Numbered from the stretch's first letter, positions 32,811 to 42,535 are shown. The stretch is 64,000 nucleotides of DNA from Bacteroides rodentium JCM 16496 (GCF_000614125.1 NZ_BAKJ01000028.1:1-64000); one strand, 5' to 3'. The notes: generated by a model not told the origin, from the sequence alone. Numbers and translations are program-made.

Positions 32811-32872
32811 TTATCGGCAATAGATTGGCATATAGATGTTTGTAGATTTTGCGGTTACAATCACAACATAAT

Positions 32873-33262
32873 TCATGCCTGATACTGTGATGCGTTCATG
32901 CCATTGACACCCAGCGAAAAGAAGATGCTTGTTTTCTCTTTTCGCAAGTACAGTCTTTCAAGAACGGCATTGCGCACTTGTTCCGCACCAAAAGTATTGA
33001 TGCGGAAAGCGAGTGCAATCACCATCGGGAACCTGAACACATCGGCATGATAACCGTTCTCCAATCGGATATACTTCTGAACCTCGTATTCTTTCAGGAC
33101 ACCGCTTTTATATATGGCTCTGATGGCAGCACGAAGTGTCGGGGCAATCACCCCGAACAGTTCCACCAATTCAGGCTCGTTCATCCAAATGTCAGCGACA
33201 TTATCCGGCATAATGATGTTGCCGGATTCACCCATTATTATGATACCTCTTATCATATTCAT
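32873..33262 (-). CDS. Small conserved element protein of unknown function
   Basis: A 129-residue protein (MIRGIIIMGESGNIIMPDNVADIW) that I do not recognise by name. It has a central helical part (PELVELFGVIAPTLRAAIRAIYKSGVLKEYEV) that could be a helix-turn-helix. ATG at 33262 or 33256 are both possible. It follows the integrase on the same strand with a 13-base gap, a place where Bacteroides mobile elements often encode an excision or regulatory factor. That role is inference only. Confidence 0.7.
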   Translation of the reverse strand: MNMIRGIIIMGESGNIIMPDNVADIWMNEPELVELFGVIAPTLRAAIRAIYKSGVLKEYEVQKYIRLENGYHADVFRFPMVIALAFRINTFGAEQVRNAVLERLYLRKEKTSIFFSLGVNGMNASQYQA

Positions 33263-33275
33263 CTCTATCTATATT

Positions 33276-34487
33276 TTATACCAGTTTCATCTTATCACCG
33301 ATTTTTCTTTCAAGAACGGACAAGTCCTTATCCAGTTTTTCGGTAGTTATCTTTGCGTAATGCTGGGTGGTGGTGATTTTGGTATGTCCCAAAATCTTGC
33401 TTACGCTTTCAATCGGCATACCGTTTGAGATAGCCATCACCGCATACGAATGGCGGCTCATGTGGAAGGTCAACCGCTTGTTTATCCCACATTCTTCCGC
33501 AATCTGTTTCAGCAGGACATTTGTCCAGCCGTTACGGTAAACATTGAACAGACGGTTGCCACAACGGAACGGTTCGTAACGGTCAATGATTTTACGGGCA
33601 CTCTCCATCAGTTTCACACGGAACGGTATCTTCGTTTTCTGACGTGCCGATGAAATCCAAAGGCTGTCGTTTATGGTGACAAGGTTGTCGGTGGTCAGGT
33701 TCTTTATATCAATGAACGAGATTCCCGTCAGACACCCGAAGACAAAAATATCCCGTACCTGCGTCAGGGCAGGATCGTTGAAACGGTGTGACATCAGCGT
33801 CTGTACTTCATCCTCCGTCAAGAACTCACGTTCTTTCGTCCCTCCGCTGACACGGCAGTTGGCGAAAGGGTCTCTCGGTATCATCCCGTTCTTGTGCGCA
33901 TGGGAAACGATGGACTTCAATGTCGTGCAATATAGTTTGACGGTGGACTGTTGGACTCCCACTTCGTTACGGAGATAGATGCAATACTGGTTCATGAAAT
34001 CTTCTGTCAGCTCGTTCATGCCGAGGTCATTGCGCTTGTAGTAATACTTGATGAAATTGGCAACATGGGTACGGGCTATCGTGTGCTTGTAGTATGTCTC
34101 CTTGACCCTGTCCTTACCTATGCGCTTGGCGAAGTCCTCGTTATGCTTGTCAAAGGCACGAAGCACGGTTTCATATTCCGTGCCGATACCCTGATAGGCG
34201 TTCCGAACCATCTCTGCCGTCACATACGCCTCCTTGTCCGATATGCGTTGGTAATGCTTGATGATTTGCGCCTTGATGTTGTCGAGGGCATAGTTGATGT
34301 CACGGGCTTCCTTGCTTTTGCCCTTCACCTTGTTCGCCTTGGTGTCCCACTGCTCAACCGCAATGGAATACTTACAACTGAACTGTGCCTGTGTCCCGTT
34401 GATTGTCACTCGTCCCATGATGGGGACAATGCCGTTTTTCTCCTTGCTTCTGTTCACGAAGAACAGGATTTTGAATGTTGCTCTCAT
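33276..34487 (-). CDS. IntDOT-type tyrosine recombinase (integrase)
   Basis: A 403-residue integrase. It has an arm-binding domain (1-85, MRATFKILFFVNRSKEKNG), a core-binding SAM-like domain (about 105-205) and a catalytic domain (about 215-395). The catalytic Lys is in ARQKTKIPFR, HxxR in HMSRHSYAV, His in LGHTKITTT and Tyr in QHYAKIT. The first catalytic Arg is replaced by Ser in CLTGISFIDI, as in IntDOT and NBU integrases, which tolerate mismatched crossover regions. I start at 34487. It catalyses integration and excision and sits at the right end of the element. Confidence 0.94.
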   Translation of the reverse strand: MRATFKILFFVNRSKEKNGIVPIMGRVTINGTQAQFSCKYSIAVEQWDTKANKVKGKSKEARDINYALDNIKAQIIKHYQRISDKEAYVTAEMVRNAYQGIGTEYETVLRAFDKHNEDFAKRIGKDRVKETYYKHTIARTHVANFIKYYYKRNDLGMNELTEDFMNQYCIYLRNEVGVQQSTVKLYCTTLKSIVSHAHKNGMIPRDPFANCRVSGGTKEREFLTEDEVQTLMSHRFNDPALTQVRDIFVFGCLTGISFIDIKNLTTDNLVTINDSLWISSARQKTKIPFRVKLMESARKIIDRYEPFRCGNRLFNVYRNGWTNVLLKQIAEECGINKRLTFHMSRHSYAVMAISNGMPIESVSKILGHTKITTTQHYAKITTEKLDKDLSVLERKIGDKMKLV

Positions 34488-34744
34488 ACCGTTCTTTTTT
34501 GGTTGCAAATTTAGTTTCACATGCGCTAAATGGCTGAAAGCAAACCTACGCAAAACGGCGCAAAACAAACACAAGGTTATCAAATATGCAAAATTGCAGG
34601 GTTACGATTTGGAAACCTAACCGTTTCTGCGATATGCATAACTTTACGTTTTACCAATTCTGCAAAGCAATGAAGAATGTAGCATAAACCACTGACAAAG
34701 AATTATTTGTCTATCAGTGACTTTTGTTGGCATAAATCGAGTTT

Positions 34745-36176
34745 TATTTTATTGAAAGAAACGATTGGAAATGAAGGTGGGACTATGAAACCTCGTTTCG
34801 ATATGGGAGAGTTGAAAAAGGAGCATGTCGATGCCATGAAAGCCCGGGATAAACCTTTCTATGGAAACAGAAATGCGGATGCTTCATGGGACGATATTGA
34901 CATTCTTGATTTCTACGGTGAGGATTCTTTGTTAATCAGGCATTTTGAAGATACTGAGGGTAAAATCATCGGATTCATAGGTTTTGCAGGCAGGGAGGAA
35001 GAGACCTGTCTCACGGAAGAGGAGTTGCAAATCATTCATCTCTTGCTGGGCTCGTTCTCTAAGGAAATTGCGGTCAGGGAATATAAGGAAAGAGAAGTGA
35101 GGGCCAGCAATACATTAGGCAGTATCATGAATAATATGGGCGTTGATATTTACGTCAACTCTTTCGATTCCCACGATATGTTGTATGCCAATAGGTCTAT
35201 GGCGGAACCATATGGCGGTATCGAGCATTTCTGGGGGAAAAAATGCTGGGAGGCCCTCTACTCGGATAAGACGGGGGAGTGTGAGTTCTGCCCAAAGAGG
35301 CATTTGATAGATGAAAACGGACACCCTACCAAAGTCTATTCGTGGGATTATCAACGGCCATTTGACAAGTGTTGGTTTCGCGTGTTCAGTGCAGCCTTTG
35401 CTTGGGTGGACGGGCAGATGGCGCATGTCATTACCAGTGTGGATATCGACCATCAGAAAAAGATAGAGGAGGAATTGCGGATCGCCAAGGATAAGGCCGA
35501 ACATCTGGACCGCTTGAAGTCTGCTTTCCTGGCCAATATGAGTCATGAAATCCGTACTCCGCTCAATTCCATTGTCGGTTTTGCAAGCATCATTGCCGAA
35601 CTGGACGATAGGGAAGAACGCCAGGAATACCTTGCCATCATGCAGGAGAATACGGAACTGCTCTTGCAACTGATATCCGACATTCTGGATTTGGCAAAGA
35701 TAGAAGCGGGAACACTCGATTATAATATGGGGTATGTGGATGTCAGTGACTTCTGTAAGGATGTGATGCGCAACTATGATATAAAGGAAGACAAGGCTGT
35801 GCCGGTTCTGTTGGCTCCCGACTTGCCCGATTACCGTATCTATACCGACAAGAAACGTCTGATGCAGGTGGTCACCAATTTTATAAACAACGCTTTGAAG
35901 TTCACCAGTGAAGGGCAAATCCTTTTGGAATATCATCCGGTGGAAGGTACCGGTCAGATAGAGTTTTCTGTGACGGACACCGGTATGGGTATTGCTCCGG
36001 ATGCCGTGGCTACTGTGTTCGACCGCTTTGTAAAGCTCAATACCTTTGCGAAGGGCACGGGTTTAGGCTTGTCTATCTGTAAAAGTATCATTGAGCATCT
36101 TGGCGGGACTATCGGTGCTGAGTCGGAATTGGGAGTCGGCAGCCGTTTTTGGTTCAGGCATCCGTGTGCCGAATGA
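34745..36176 (+). pseudogene. 3' part of the split GAF-PAS sensor histidine kinase
   Basis: About 477 residues remain. First the second half of a GAF-like domain (LLKETIGNEGGTMKPRFDMGE through GFIGFAG), then a PAS domain (about 125-245; ANRSMAEPYGGIEHFWGKKCWEAL with a CEFCP pair), HisKA (ANMSHEIRTPLNSIVGF) and HATPase (NFINNALKF, DTGMGIAP, GTGLGLSICKS). The N-terminal about 58 residues lie at 22479-22653. A frame open from 34707 could give a protein starting at MKPRFDMGE (34786), so an N-terminally trimmed kinase might still be made. No receiver domain follows. Confidence 0.7.
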
Positions 36177-36183
36177 TTTTGTT

Positions 36184-36821
36184 TTATTGTTCGATGTATG
36201 TCATATATTCGTCGTAACTGATATGCCTGCCTCCCATTGTTTTGAGGTGAGGGGTTTCGAACTGGCAATCTATCATGACGCTCCATGTTCCCTGAAGAAT
36301 TGGGCCAGATGGATGAGGGCCAGCTTCGAGGCGCTGGGAACGAGTGAGAACATGCTCTCTCCAAAGAAACAACGTCCCAGGGTCACTCCGTACAGCCCAC
36401 CTACCAATTGCTCTTCTTCCCATACTTCCACGCTGGCGGCGAATCCTTGTTCGTGCAGGTGTGTATAGGCTTTCATCATCTCCTTTCCGAGCCAGGCGCC
36501 TTCTTGTTCCATCCGTAACTCCCCGCAGGCTTGTATGACGTCACTGAAAGCTTCGTTAAAGGTGACCTCGTACTTTCCTTTGTTGATGAGCGTACGCATG
36601 GAGTGGGAGATATGGATTTCGTCCGGAAAGATGACGAAACGGTCCATCGGGCACCACCATTGTATCAGTTCTTCCCGAAAGGCGTACCAGGGGAATATGC
36701 CGTTGGAGTACGCCAGGATAAGGCGGTCGATGGATAGGTCACCGCCCACGGCGAGCAATCCGTCGGGGTCGCCGTAGTGAGGGTCGGGGAAAGCAAGTTT
36801 ATCCGTCAGTTGAAAGACCAT
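36184..36821 (-). pseudogene. aat: Leucyl/phenylalanyl-tRNA-protein transferase Aat, one apparent frameshift
   Basis: Aat adds Leu or Phe to proteins with N-terminal Lys or Arg, marking them for ClpS-ClpAP. The sequence starts MVFQLTDKLAFPDPHYGDPDGLLAVGGDL with NGIFPWY, WWCPMDRFVI, GAWLGKEM and GGLYGVTLGRCFFGESMFS, all conserved. The frame breaks near 36277; adding one base gives SMIDCQFETPHLKTMGGRHIS, the family C-terminus (with the expected DCQ), ending at 36184. It follows clpA by 4 bases in the clpS-clpA-aat operon. The corrected protein has about 212 residues, the family length. Confidence 0.88.
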
Positions 36822-36825
36822 ATCG

Positions 36826-39065
36826 TTATTCGGTTGCGGGTTGTAGTTTCAATGCTCCGTTTTCCACTTGCACGCGGACTTTTCCTCCTGCCTTCAATGT
36901 GCCGAACAGAATTTCTCGCATCAACAAGGGTTTCAGGTGAGCAGCTATCACGCGGTCCATCTCCCGGGCGCCGTATTCGGGGATAAATCCCCGTTGGAGC
37001 AGCCATTCGTGTGCTTCCTGGCTCAATTCCATTTCCACCTGGCGGGAAGACAGCTTGCTGCCTAGTTCTCCGAGTTTCTTGTCGAGGATAAGTGATGCCA
37101 TCGGGCGGTCCATGTCATGGAAGACTACCGTGGCAGAGAGGCGGTTGATGAATTCGGGCTTAAAGGTTTTCTTTACTTGTTTCAGCATGGCTTCTCCGGC
37201 GGTGACCTGACTGTTGAAGCCGATGGACGCTTGGCGGGCATATTGTGCTCCGGCATTGGAGGTCATGATGAGGACTACGTGGCGGCAGTCGGCTTTCCGC
37301 CCTTTGTTGTCGGTCAGTACGGCATAGTCCATTACTTGCAGCAGGATGTTGAATACGTCGGGATGCGCTTTTTCTATTTCATCGAGCAGTAACACGCAGT
37401 TTGGGGTCTTGCGTATGGCGTCGGTCAGCAGGCCGCCGTCCTCGTAACCCACGTAGCCGGCAGGCGAGCCAATCAGTTTGGCTACGGTATGCTTTTCGGT
37501 ATATTCGCTCATGTCGAAACGTTGTAGGGCGATGCCCAGCTCGGCGGCGAGCACTTTGGCTACTTCGGTTTTTCCTACTCCGGTGGGGCCTACAAAGAGC
37601 AGGCTTGCCAGCGGTTTGTTTTCGTCCAGCAGTCCTGCTTTGGACATTTGTACAGCTTCCACCACCTGACGGACGGCTTCTTCCTGCCCGTAGATGCGGG
37701 AGCTGATGCGTTCGTGCAGGCTTTCCAAGGCGACGGTGTCGTCCTCTTTCATGGCAAGGGCATTGACTTTGCAGGTACGTGCCAGTATGTCGGTTATCAG
37801 TGCCTTGTCCACGGTCTGTTCTCCGGAGTCTGTGGGATGTATTTCCCGGTAAGCTCCTGCTTCGTCCACCAGGTCGATGGCTTTGTCGGGCAGGAAACGG
37901 TCGCTGATGTAGCGGGCGCTTGCCTTTACGGCGTAGGGGATGACGTCGAGCTCGTAGGTGACGCCGTGGTAGGTTTCGTATTTCTCTTTCAGACCTTCTA
38001 CGATATGTATGGCTTCTTCAATGCTCGGTTCCAGTATGTCTATCTGCTGGAAGCGGCGTACCAGTCCCTTGCTGCGTGCGAAGTAGCGGTTGTACTCGTC
38101 GTAGGTGGTGGAGCCGATGAAACGTATTGCCCCGGTTTCCAGATAGGGCTTCAGCATGTTGGAGGCATCCATGGAGCCTTCGCCCGTGCGTCCGGCGCCT
38201 ATCAGGTTGTGTATCTCGTCGATGTAGACGATGGCATTTCCCTCACGACCGATGCCTTCCATGATACTTTTCAGCCGCTTCTCGAAATCGCCGCGATATT
38301 GTGTGCCTGCCAGTAGACTGCCCAAGTCCAGCTCATAAATGCGGAAGCCGGCAAGCCGTTCGGGAACGTTGCCCGCTTCGATACGGGCGGCAAGCCCATA
38401 GGCAAGGGCTGTTTTGCCTACGCCGGGTTCGCCCACATGCAACGGGTTGTTCTTTTCTTTGCGGCAGAGCACTTGTATGGTTCGCTCCAACTCCATCTCC
38501 CTGCCGATAAGCGGGTTGTGGTCTGCCAGGCGGTCGTTGAGGCAGGTCACGTAGTTACGCCACGGTTCTGTTTTCTCTTGTTCATCGGGGGATTGTACAC
38601 CGCCTGCTTCTTCTGCCAGCTCAGCTTCCTCGTAGTGGGTAATGAGCAGACTGAGGAATTCGGGCAGGTCGCCGCCGACTGCTTCCTTCAGGAAATGGCA
38701 TGCCCAGGAATCTTCCAGTTGCAGCAAGCCTTGTATCAGATGGGGAACACCCAGCTCTTCGGCGCTGGAATACTCTGTCACCATGTAGGCATGTTGCAGG
38801 AGTGAGCTGAGCTGGGCGGAAAGTCCCAACTCGTATTCCACATTATCGGGGATAGTTTCCACTTCTTCCGTCAGATAGTTTTCCAGCGAGATGCTGAGCT
38901 CCACATAATTGTAGAAGGTATCTTGCAGGGTGTGGATGAATGGGTCTTGCTCTATGATGCGCTCAGCAGATGTTCGGGCATGATGAACTCGTGCCGGTAA
39001 GACTCGGCTTTTCTTTGTGCGGAAGCGAATGCTTGGTTTACGAATATCGTATTTTTTATATCCAT
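36826..39065 (-). pseudogene. clpA: ATP-dependent Clp protease ATPase ClpA, one apparent frameshift near its start
   Basis: ClpA unfolds substrates delivered by ClpS for ClpP. The true start is ATG 39065 (MDIKNTIFVNQAFASAQRKA). The frame breaks near 38960, where one base is missing, and resumes through IEQDPF to the long open part. There are two AAA+ modules: Walker A GEPGVGKT and VYIDEIHNL first, then GPTGVGKTEVAKVL and LLLDEIEKAHP. The N-terminal Clp_N repeats bind ClpS. The corrected length of about 746 matches ClpA. It lies between clpS (15 bases upstream) and aat (4 bases downstream). Confidence 0.9.
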
Positions 39066-39080
39066 ATTGTTTCTTTCTTC

Positions 39081-39392
39081 TTATTCTTCTTCCTCCGGGG
39101 TGACGGTGAGCCGGAGGGGGAAACCTTCATTGCGTGCCATGCGGGTGGCTTTCTGTACTTTGGAGTGGGCGATGTCGTATGAGTAGATGCCCACTACCGC
39201 GGAGTTGCTCTTGTGCACCTGCAGCATCAGTGTTTCCGCTTCTACCGATGATTTGTAAAAGACGGTGGTGAGTACCTTTACCACAAACTCCATGGTGGTG
39301 AAGTCATCATTGTAGATGGTGACTTTGAAGCGTCGGGGTTCCCGTAATTCTATGCGTTCTTTTTCTTTGAAAGAAGATTGCTGTTGTTCCAT
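39081..39392 (-). CDS. clpS: ClpS adaptor protein
   Basis: A 103-residue N-degron adaptor. The conserved RFKVTIYNDDFTTMEFVVKVL with the NDDFTTM block (Asn-Asp that bind the substrate alpha-amino group) is intact, as are HKSNSAVVGIYSYDIAHSKV and the ClpA-contact end. ClpS hands proteins with N-terminal Leu, Phe, Tyr or Trp to ClpAP. It heads the operon clpS-clpA-aat, so substrate tagging, recognition and unfolding are encoded together. The start at 39392 fits family length. Confidence 0.95.
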   Translation of the reverse strand: MEQQQSSFKEKERIELREPRRFKVTIYNDDFTTMEFVVKVLTTVFYKSSVEAETLMLQVHKSNSAVVGIYSYDIAHSKVQKATRMARNEGFPLRLTVTPEEEE

Positions 39393-39424
39393 TTCTTTTT
39401 AAAAACTACTATTAAGACATTGTT

Positions 39425-40114
39425 CTACCGTTGTGTGGGCAACGAAAACTCTTGCCAGTCATATTCGTCTCCGTACTCGTCGGCTATGGCTATGCGTATG
39501 GTGACGTTACCCGTCTTTATCCGTTCTCCGGCACTGATGTTGGCGGTGTATTTCACACCGTTGTGCGGAGTTATTTGCTCTATCATGACCGACGGCGATA
39601 TGTAAATACGCTTCATGCCCGTGGTTTCCGCCACCACCGGCACTACGTTGTAGGCTGTTTTGTTTCCTTCGTTCATGATTTCAAAAATCACTTTACAGTT
39701 TTCGCCCGAATTGATGACGTGGTCGCGGCTGTCGTCAATGAAACGTATATTCCGTATCCTCAGGTGGTCGATGGCCGATGCTTGCGGCTGTCTTCCGGAT
39801 TGCGGGGGATAGGGCTGTGTCCTTTCTATCCGGTAGCTGTACTCCTCCTGCTTTTTGGGGGCTGTGGCTGCATTGGCAATGGCAGCTCCCGCAATAGTTC
39901 CTATGATGGTGCCGATGGCGGAACCCCGGTATCCTCCTCGCCAGCCTCCGTTACTGTCACCTATCAGCCCGCCGATGGCACCGCCTACATTACTTCCGAT
40001 GGCAGCTCCTGCGAGCACTGCGTTAGGGTCGCCTGCAGCCATCTGGCTTGTGCCGCATCCGCTGAGGATGATGGTTGCTGCCAGGATTCCTATAAAAGAC
40101 TTTTTCATGTGCAT
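39425..40114 (-). CDS. Glycine-zipper lipoprotein
   Basis: A 229-residue exported protein with a lipobox (IILSGC, Cys at about residue 20; starting at MKKSFIG, the third residue, gives a tidier signal peptide). Glycine-zipper repeats follow (about 35-85; AAIGSNVGGAIGGLIGDSNGGWRGG and IGTIIGTIAGAAIANAA). The C-terminal half (about 115-225) is a beta-rich domain with HLRIRNIRFIDDSRD. It probably sits in the outer membrane; function unknown. It lies upstream of clpS with a 32-base gap on the same strand. Confidence 0.85.
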   Translation of the reverse strand: MHMKKSFIGILAATIILSGCGTSQMAAGDPNAVLAGAAIGSNVGGAIGGLIGDSNGGWRGGYRGSAIGTIIGTIAGAAIANAATAPKKQEEYSYRIERTQPYPPQSGRQPQASAIDHLRIRNIRFIDDSRDHVINSGENCKVIFEIMNEGNKTAYNVVPVVAETTGMKRIYISPSVMIEQITPHNGVKYTANISAGERIKTGNVTIRIAIADEYGDEYDWQEFSLPTQR

Positions 40115-40156
40115 ATCCTATAATTATTATGTTGGACAGATTGTTTTATAAAAGGG

Positions 40157-41014
40157 CTATTCCCAGTAAATCATCTTTTTGGTCATGCCTCCGTCAATGG
40201 TTATGTTTTCGCCATTGATGAAGTCGTTTTCGTCTTGACATAGGAATACGCACATACGGGCAATATCTTCCGGTTTGCCAACCCGTCCGGAGGGGTGTTG
40301 CGAATGGTCTTCTGCCCGTAATTGTTCATAATCGTGTGTCTGAATCCAGCCCGGAGAGATGGAGTTGACCGTGATATGCCACTCTGCAAGCGATAAAGCC
40401 AACGCATGCGTCAACGAATAGATGCCTCCTTTGGAAGCTGCATATCCTTCACTGCCCGGTTCACTCATCAGATAGCGCGTAGAACAGAGATTAATGATTC
40501 TTCCGTAGGTATTCGTGTTGTTTTGACTTTTGCGGTGTACTGCCAACGCATGTGAAGTAATGAATACCGGACGTAAATTCACAGACAATATTTTATCGAA
40601 CGTCTCCACACTCGTTTCTGTGATGGGAGAGAATTCACTGATGCCGGCATTGTTTATAATAATGTCAATATCTCCCCATTCCTTGAAAATATTTTGCAGG
40701 CACAGTTCCAATGCTTCTTTGCTGTTTAGGTCGACGGGATAGAATTGTGCTCCGGTGGCTTGGGCGGTTTGCTGCCCTTTCAGTTCATTCTTGTCACAAA
40801 AGGCTACTTGGTAATTAAGCTTGCAGAAGGCTTCTACAATGGCTTTGCCAATACCCCCTGCACCTCCGGTAACGAAAACTTTCTTTCCGTCTTTTTTGAG
40901 GGGAAGTGTCGGCTTATGTAGCGTTTGTGCCTTACCGGATTTTTTCGCTTTCTCCCAAGCTGCTTTGCGTGCCTGGTATTGTTCGTACTGATTTTCAAGA
41001 TAATTATCGGCCAT
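40157..41014 (-). CDS. Short-chain dehydrogenase/reductase with charged N-terminal extension
   Basis: A 285-residue SDR. An N-terminal charged helix (1-42, YLENQYEQYQARKAAWEKAKKSG) precedes the Rossmann motif TGGAGGIGKA (49-58), NNAGISEFSPI, and the active-site YAASKGG, with the C-terminal EDIARMCVFLCQDENDFINGENITIDGGM. Classical SDRs lack such a tail at the N-terminus, so oligomerisation or membrane contact is possible. Substrate unknown. It precedes the lipoprotein gene by 42 bases on the same strand. Confidence 0.9.
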   Translation of the reverse strand: MADNYLENQYEQYQARKAAWEKAKKSGKAQTLHKPTLPLKKDGKKVFVTGGAGGIGKAIVEAFCKLNYQVAFCDKNELKGQQTAQATGAQFYPVDLNSKEALELCLQNIFKEWGDIDIIINNAGISEFSPITETSVETFDKILSVNLRPVFITSHALAVHRKSQNNTNTYGRIINLCSTRYLMSEPGSEGYAASKGGIYSLTHALALSLAEWHITVNSISPGWIQTHDYEQLRAEDHSQHPSGRVGKPEDIARMCVFLCQDENDFINGENITIDGGMTKKMIYWE

Positions 41015-41855
41015 ATATGTTTCCGGTTTTATTGTTTAACGTTTCCATATATCCTTTGTAACTGCTATCTGTATTTAGCCTTAATCTCCGGCAATGCTTC
41101 TGTATATCGCTGATGCGGCGTGTGTCGCTGGGGTGTGTGCTCATCAGTTCGGGCACTTTGGCGCTGCTGCCTGCCGACATCTTCTGCCAGAACTTGATTG
41201 CTACGTCTGGATTATATCCTGCCATGCGCATGAAAATGAGTCCCATGTAGTCGGCTTCCGTTTCGTGTTTGCGGGAGAAAGGCAGCATTACTCCGTATTG
41301 TGCACCGACGCCATATACTTGATTGGCAATGGTCTGCATAGCGGCACTTTTTTGTGACAGCGATTGGTTCAATATTTGTGCACCGTATTGTGCCAGTATT
41401 TGTTGGCTCATGCGTTCATTGCTATGTTTAGCTACGGCGTGTGCCACTTCGTGGCCGATGACTACCGCCAGTTCGTCGTCCGAGGAAACCAATTTCATCA
41501 GTCCTTCATATACTACGATTTTTCCACCGGGCATGCAGAAAGCGTTTACCTGATTATCCTTTACCAGATTGAATTCCCATGAGAAGTTTTTCACTTCATC
41601 GGCCAGTCCGTTCTGTTTCAGGTATTGCTCGGTGGCGGCTGCAATCCTTTTTCCAACGCGTGTCACCATAGCCGATTGTGCCGCGGAGTTTGACTTGGGA
41701 GCACTCTTCATATAGTCCTTATACTGCGTCAGGCTGGAGGTCAATACTTCCTGGTCCGACACTAAAAGCACTTGTTTCCGTCCGGTGACGGGTACGGAGC
41801 CACATCCTGCCAGCATAAGCAGTGAAGCGGCCAATACTGCAATTTGTTTCTTCAT
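41004..41855 (-). CDS. M48 family metallopeptidase lipoprotein
   Basis: A 283-residue periplasmic zinc protease attached by lipid. It has a signal peptide with lipobox (LMLAGC), then VPVTGRKQVLLVSDQEV, the zinc motif HEVAHAVAKH, the third ligand Glu in KHETEADYMGLIFM and a C-terminal MSTHPSDTRRISDIQ. It resembles the BepA/LoiP-like quality-control proteases of the outer membrane. I start at the ATG at 41855 (MKKQIAVLAASL) because it gives a proper signal peptide. It overlaps the SDR start by 11 bases and may be the operon head. Confidence 0.92.
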   Translation of the reverse strand: MKKQIAVLAASLLMLAGCGSVPVTGRKQVLLVSDQEVLTSSLTQYKDYMKSAPKSNSAAQSAMVTRVGKRIAAATEQYLKQNGLADEVKNFSWEFNLVKDNQVNAFCMPGGKIVVYEGLMKLVSSDDELAVVIGHEVAHAVAKHSNERMSQQILAQYGAQILNQSLSQKSAAMQTIANQVYGVGAQYGVMLPFSRKHETEADYMGLIFMRMAGYNPDVAIKFWQKMSAGSSAKVPELMSTHPSDTRRISDIQKHCRRLRLNTDSSYKGYMETLNNKTGNIYGR

Positions 41856-41856
41856 A

Positions 41857-42324
41857 TCAATTGTTTTTACACGATTCAACCAGTCTTTCTATCCATGCTT
41901 TGAACCGTGGACATTTCTCTATTATCTTGGCAAATCCGACTTCCAATGCAATTAAGTTACCCTCCAATACCTTGTCATAATCATCCTTGATTGTTATGAT
42001 TCGTTTGGAAGGCGCACCTTTGGGAGTTGTATTGAGATGTCGTCGATATTGTGCTCATCAATCCAAGCTGCCAGTTCTTCTGTATCAAGTCTGTGGAATA
42101 CGGTTTGCTTGTTTTCTTCCTTGGTATAGCATACGTTCGATGCCTCCTCGGCTGAGAATGTAGCTCCCCAAACGCTGGTTCAGCATGGCTTGCACCAACT
42201 CAAAGAAAGAGACGAAGTTACTCTTTCCTACACCGTTGGAGCCTATCAATACGTTCAGGTTGTTTAACTTAATCTTTGCTTTACGGATAGATTTGTAGTT
42301 TTCTATAAAGATTTGTTCTATCAT
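41857..42324 (-). pseudogene. Remnant of an AAA-type ATPase (internal deletion and frameshift)
   Basis: The N-terminal part (MIEQIFIENYKSIRKAKIKLN, Walker A GSNGVGKSNF, about 78 residues) is typical of OLD/RecF-like AAA ATPases found with defence systems. It then runs out of frame into a C-terminal piece (FHRLDTEELAAWIDEHN..., later DDYDKVLEGNLIALEVGFAKI and CPRFKAWIERLVES). Most of the ATPase body is missing. A further one-base loss near 42022 separates the two parts of the C-terminal piece. The tail resembles the small partner protein (DUF4276-like) often paired with such ATPases, so two genes may have fused by deletion. Not functional as written. Confidence 0.6.
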
Positions 42325-42481
42325 ACTCAATGCTTTTATTCCACAAACATAGATAAAAATCTTCGATTTTTACGTTAGTTGTGATAAAAAGTCAAGCCCT
42401 TCGGAAGATTTCTTGCCTAATATCCTTTGAATTAGTGGTAGTTAGAGTCGTAGGAATAGACGGTCGTTGCACAAAGTGTGT

Positions 42482-42535
42482 CCCAAGGTTGGGGATATGC
42501 GTCCCAAGCCTTGGTTTTCTATCCCAAGCCTTGGG
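42482..42535. promoter_or_regulatory. Three phased CCCAAG palindromes
   Basis: CCCAAGGTTGGG (42482-42493), CCCAAGCCTTGG (42503-42514) and CCCAAGCCTTGGG (42523-42535) start 21 and 20 bases apart, about two helical turns each. They lie 150-200 bases before the promoter of the restriction-modification locus. A longer hairpin (42509-42550) overlaps the last two. Operator or terminator function is possible. Confidence 0.5.

Larger units (their letters stand above)
22654..34745. mobile_element. Integrated mobilizable element (NBU/CTn-like, about 12 kb)
   Basis: The element carries, left to right: rteB-like, rteA-like, a monooxygenase-like gene, an AraC regulator, a GNAT, a relaxase, mobC, a candidate oriT, a Toprim primase, an SF3-like helicase, a small protein and an IntDOT-type integrase at the right end. 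No conjugation (tra) genes are present, so it must be mobilized by another element. Boundaries are inferred from where the split kinase resumes. The 13-mer GGGTTACGATTTG occurs near both ends (22718-22730 and 34599-34611), as does TTTACGTTTT (22705-22714 and 34643-34652). None of its genes shows the single-base breaks seen elsewhere. Confidence 0.8.
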
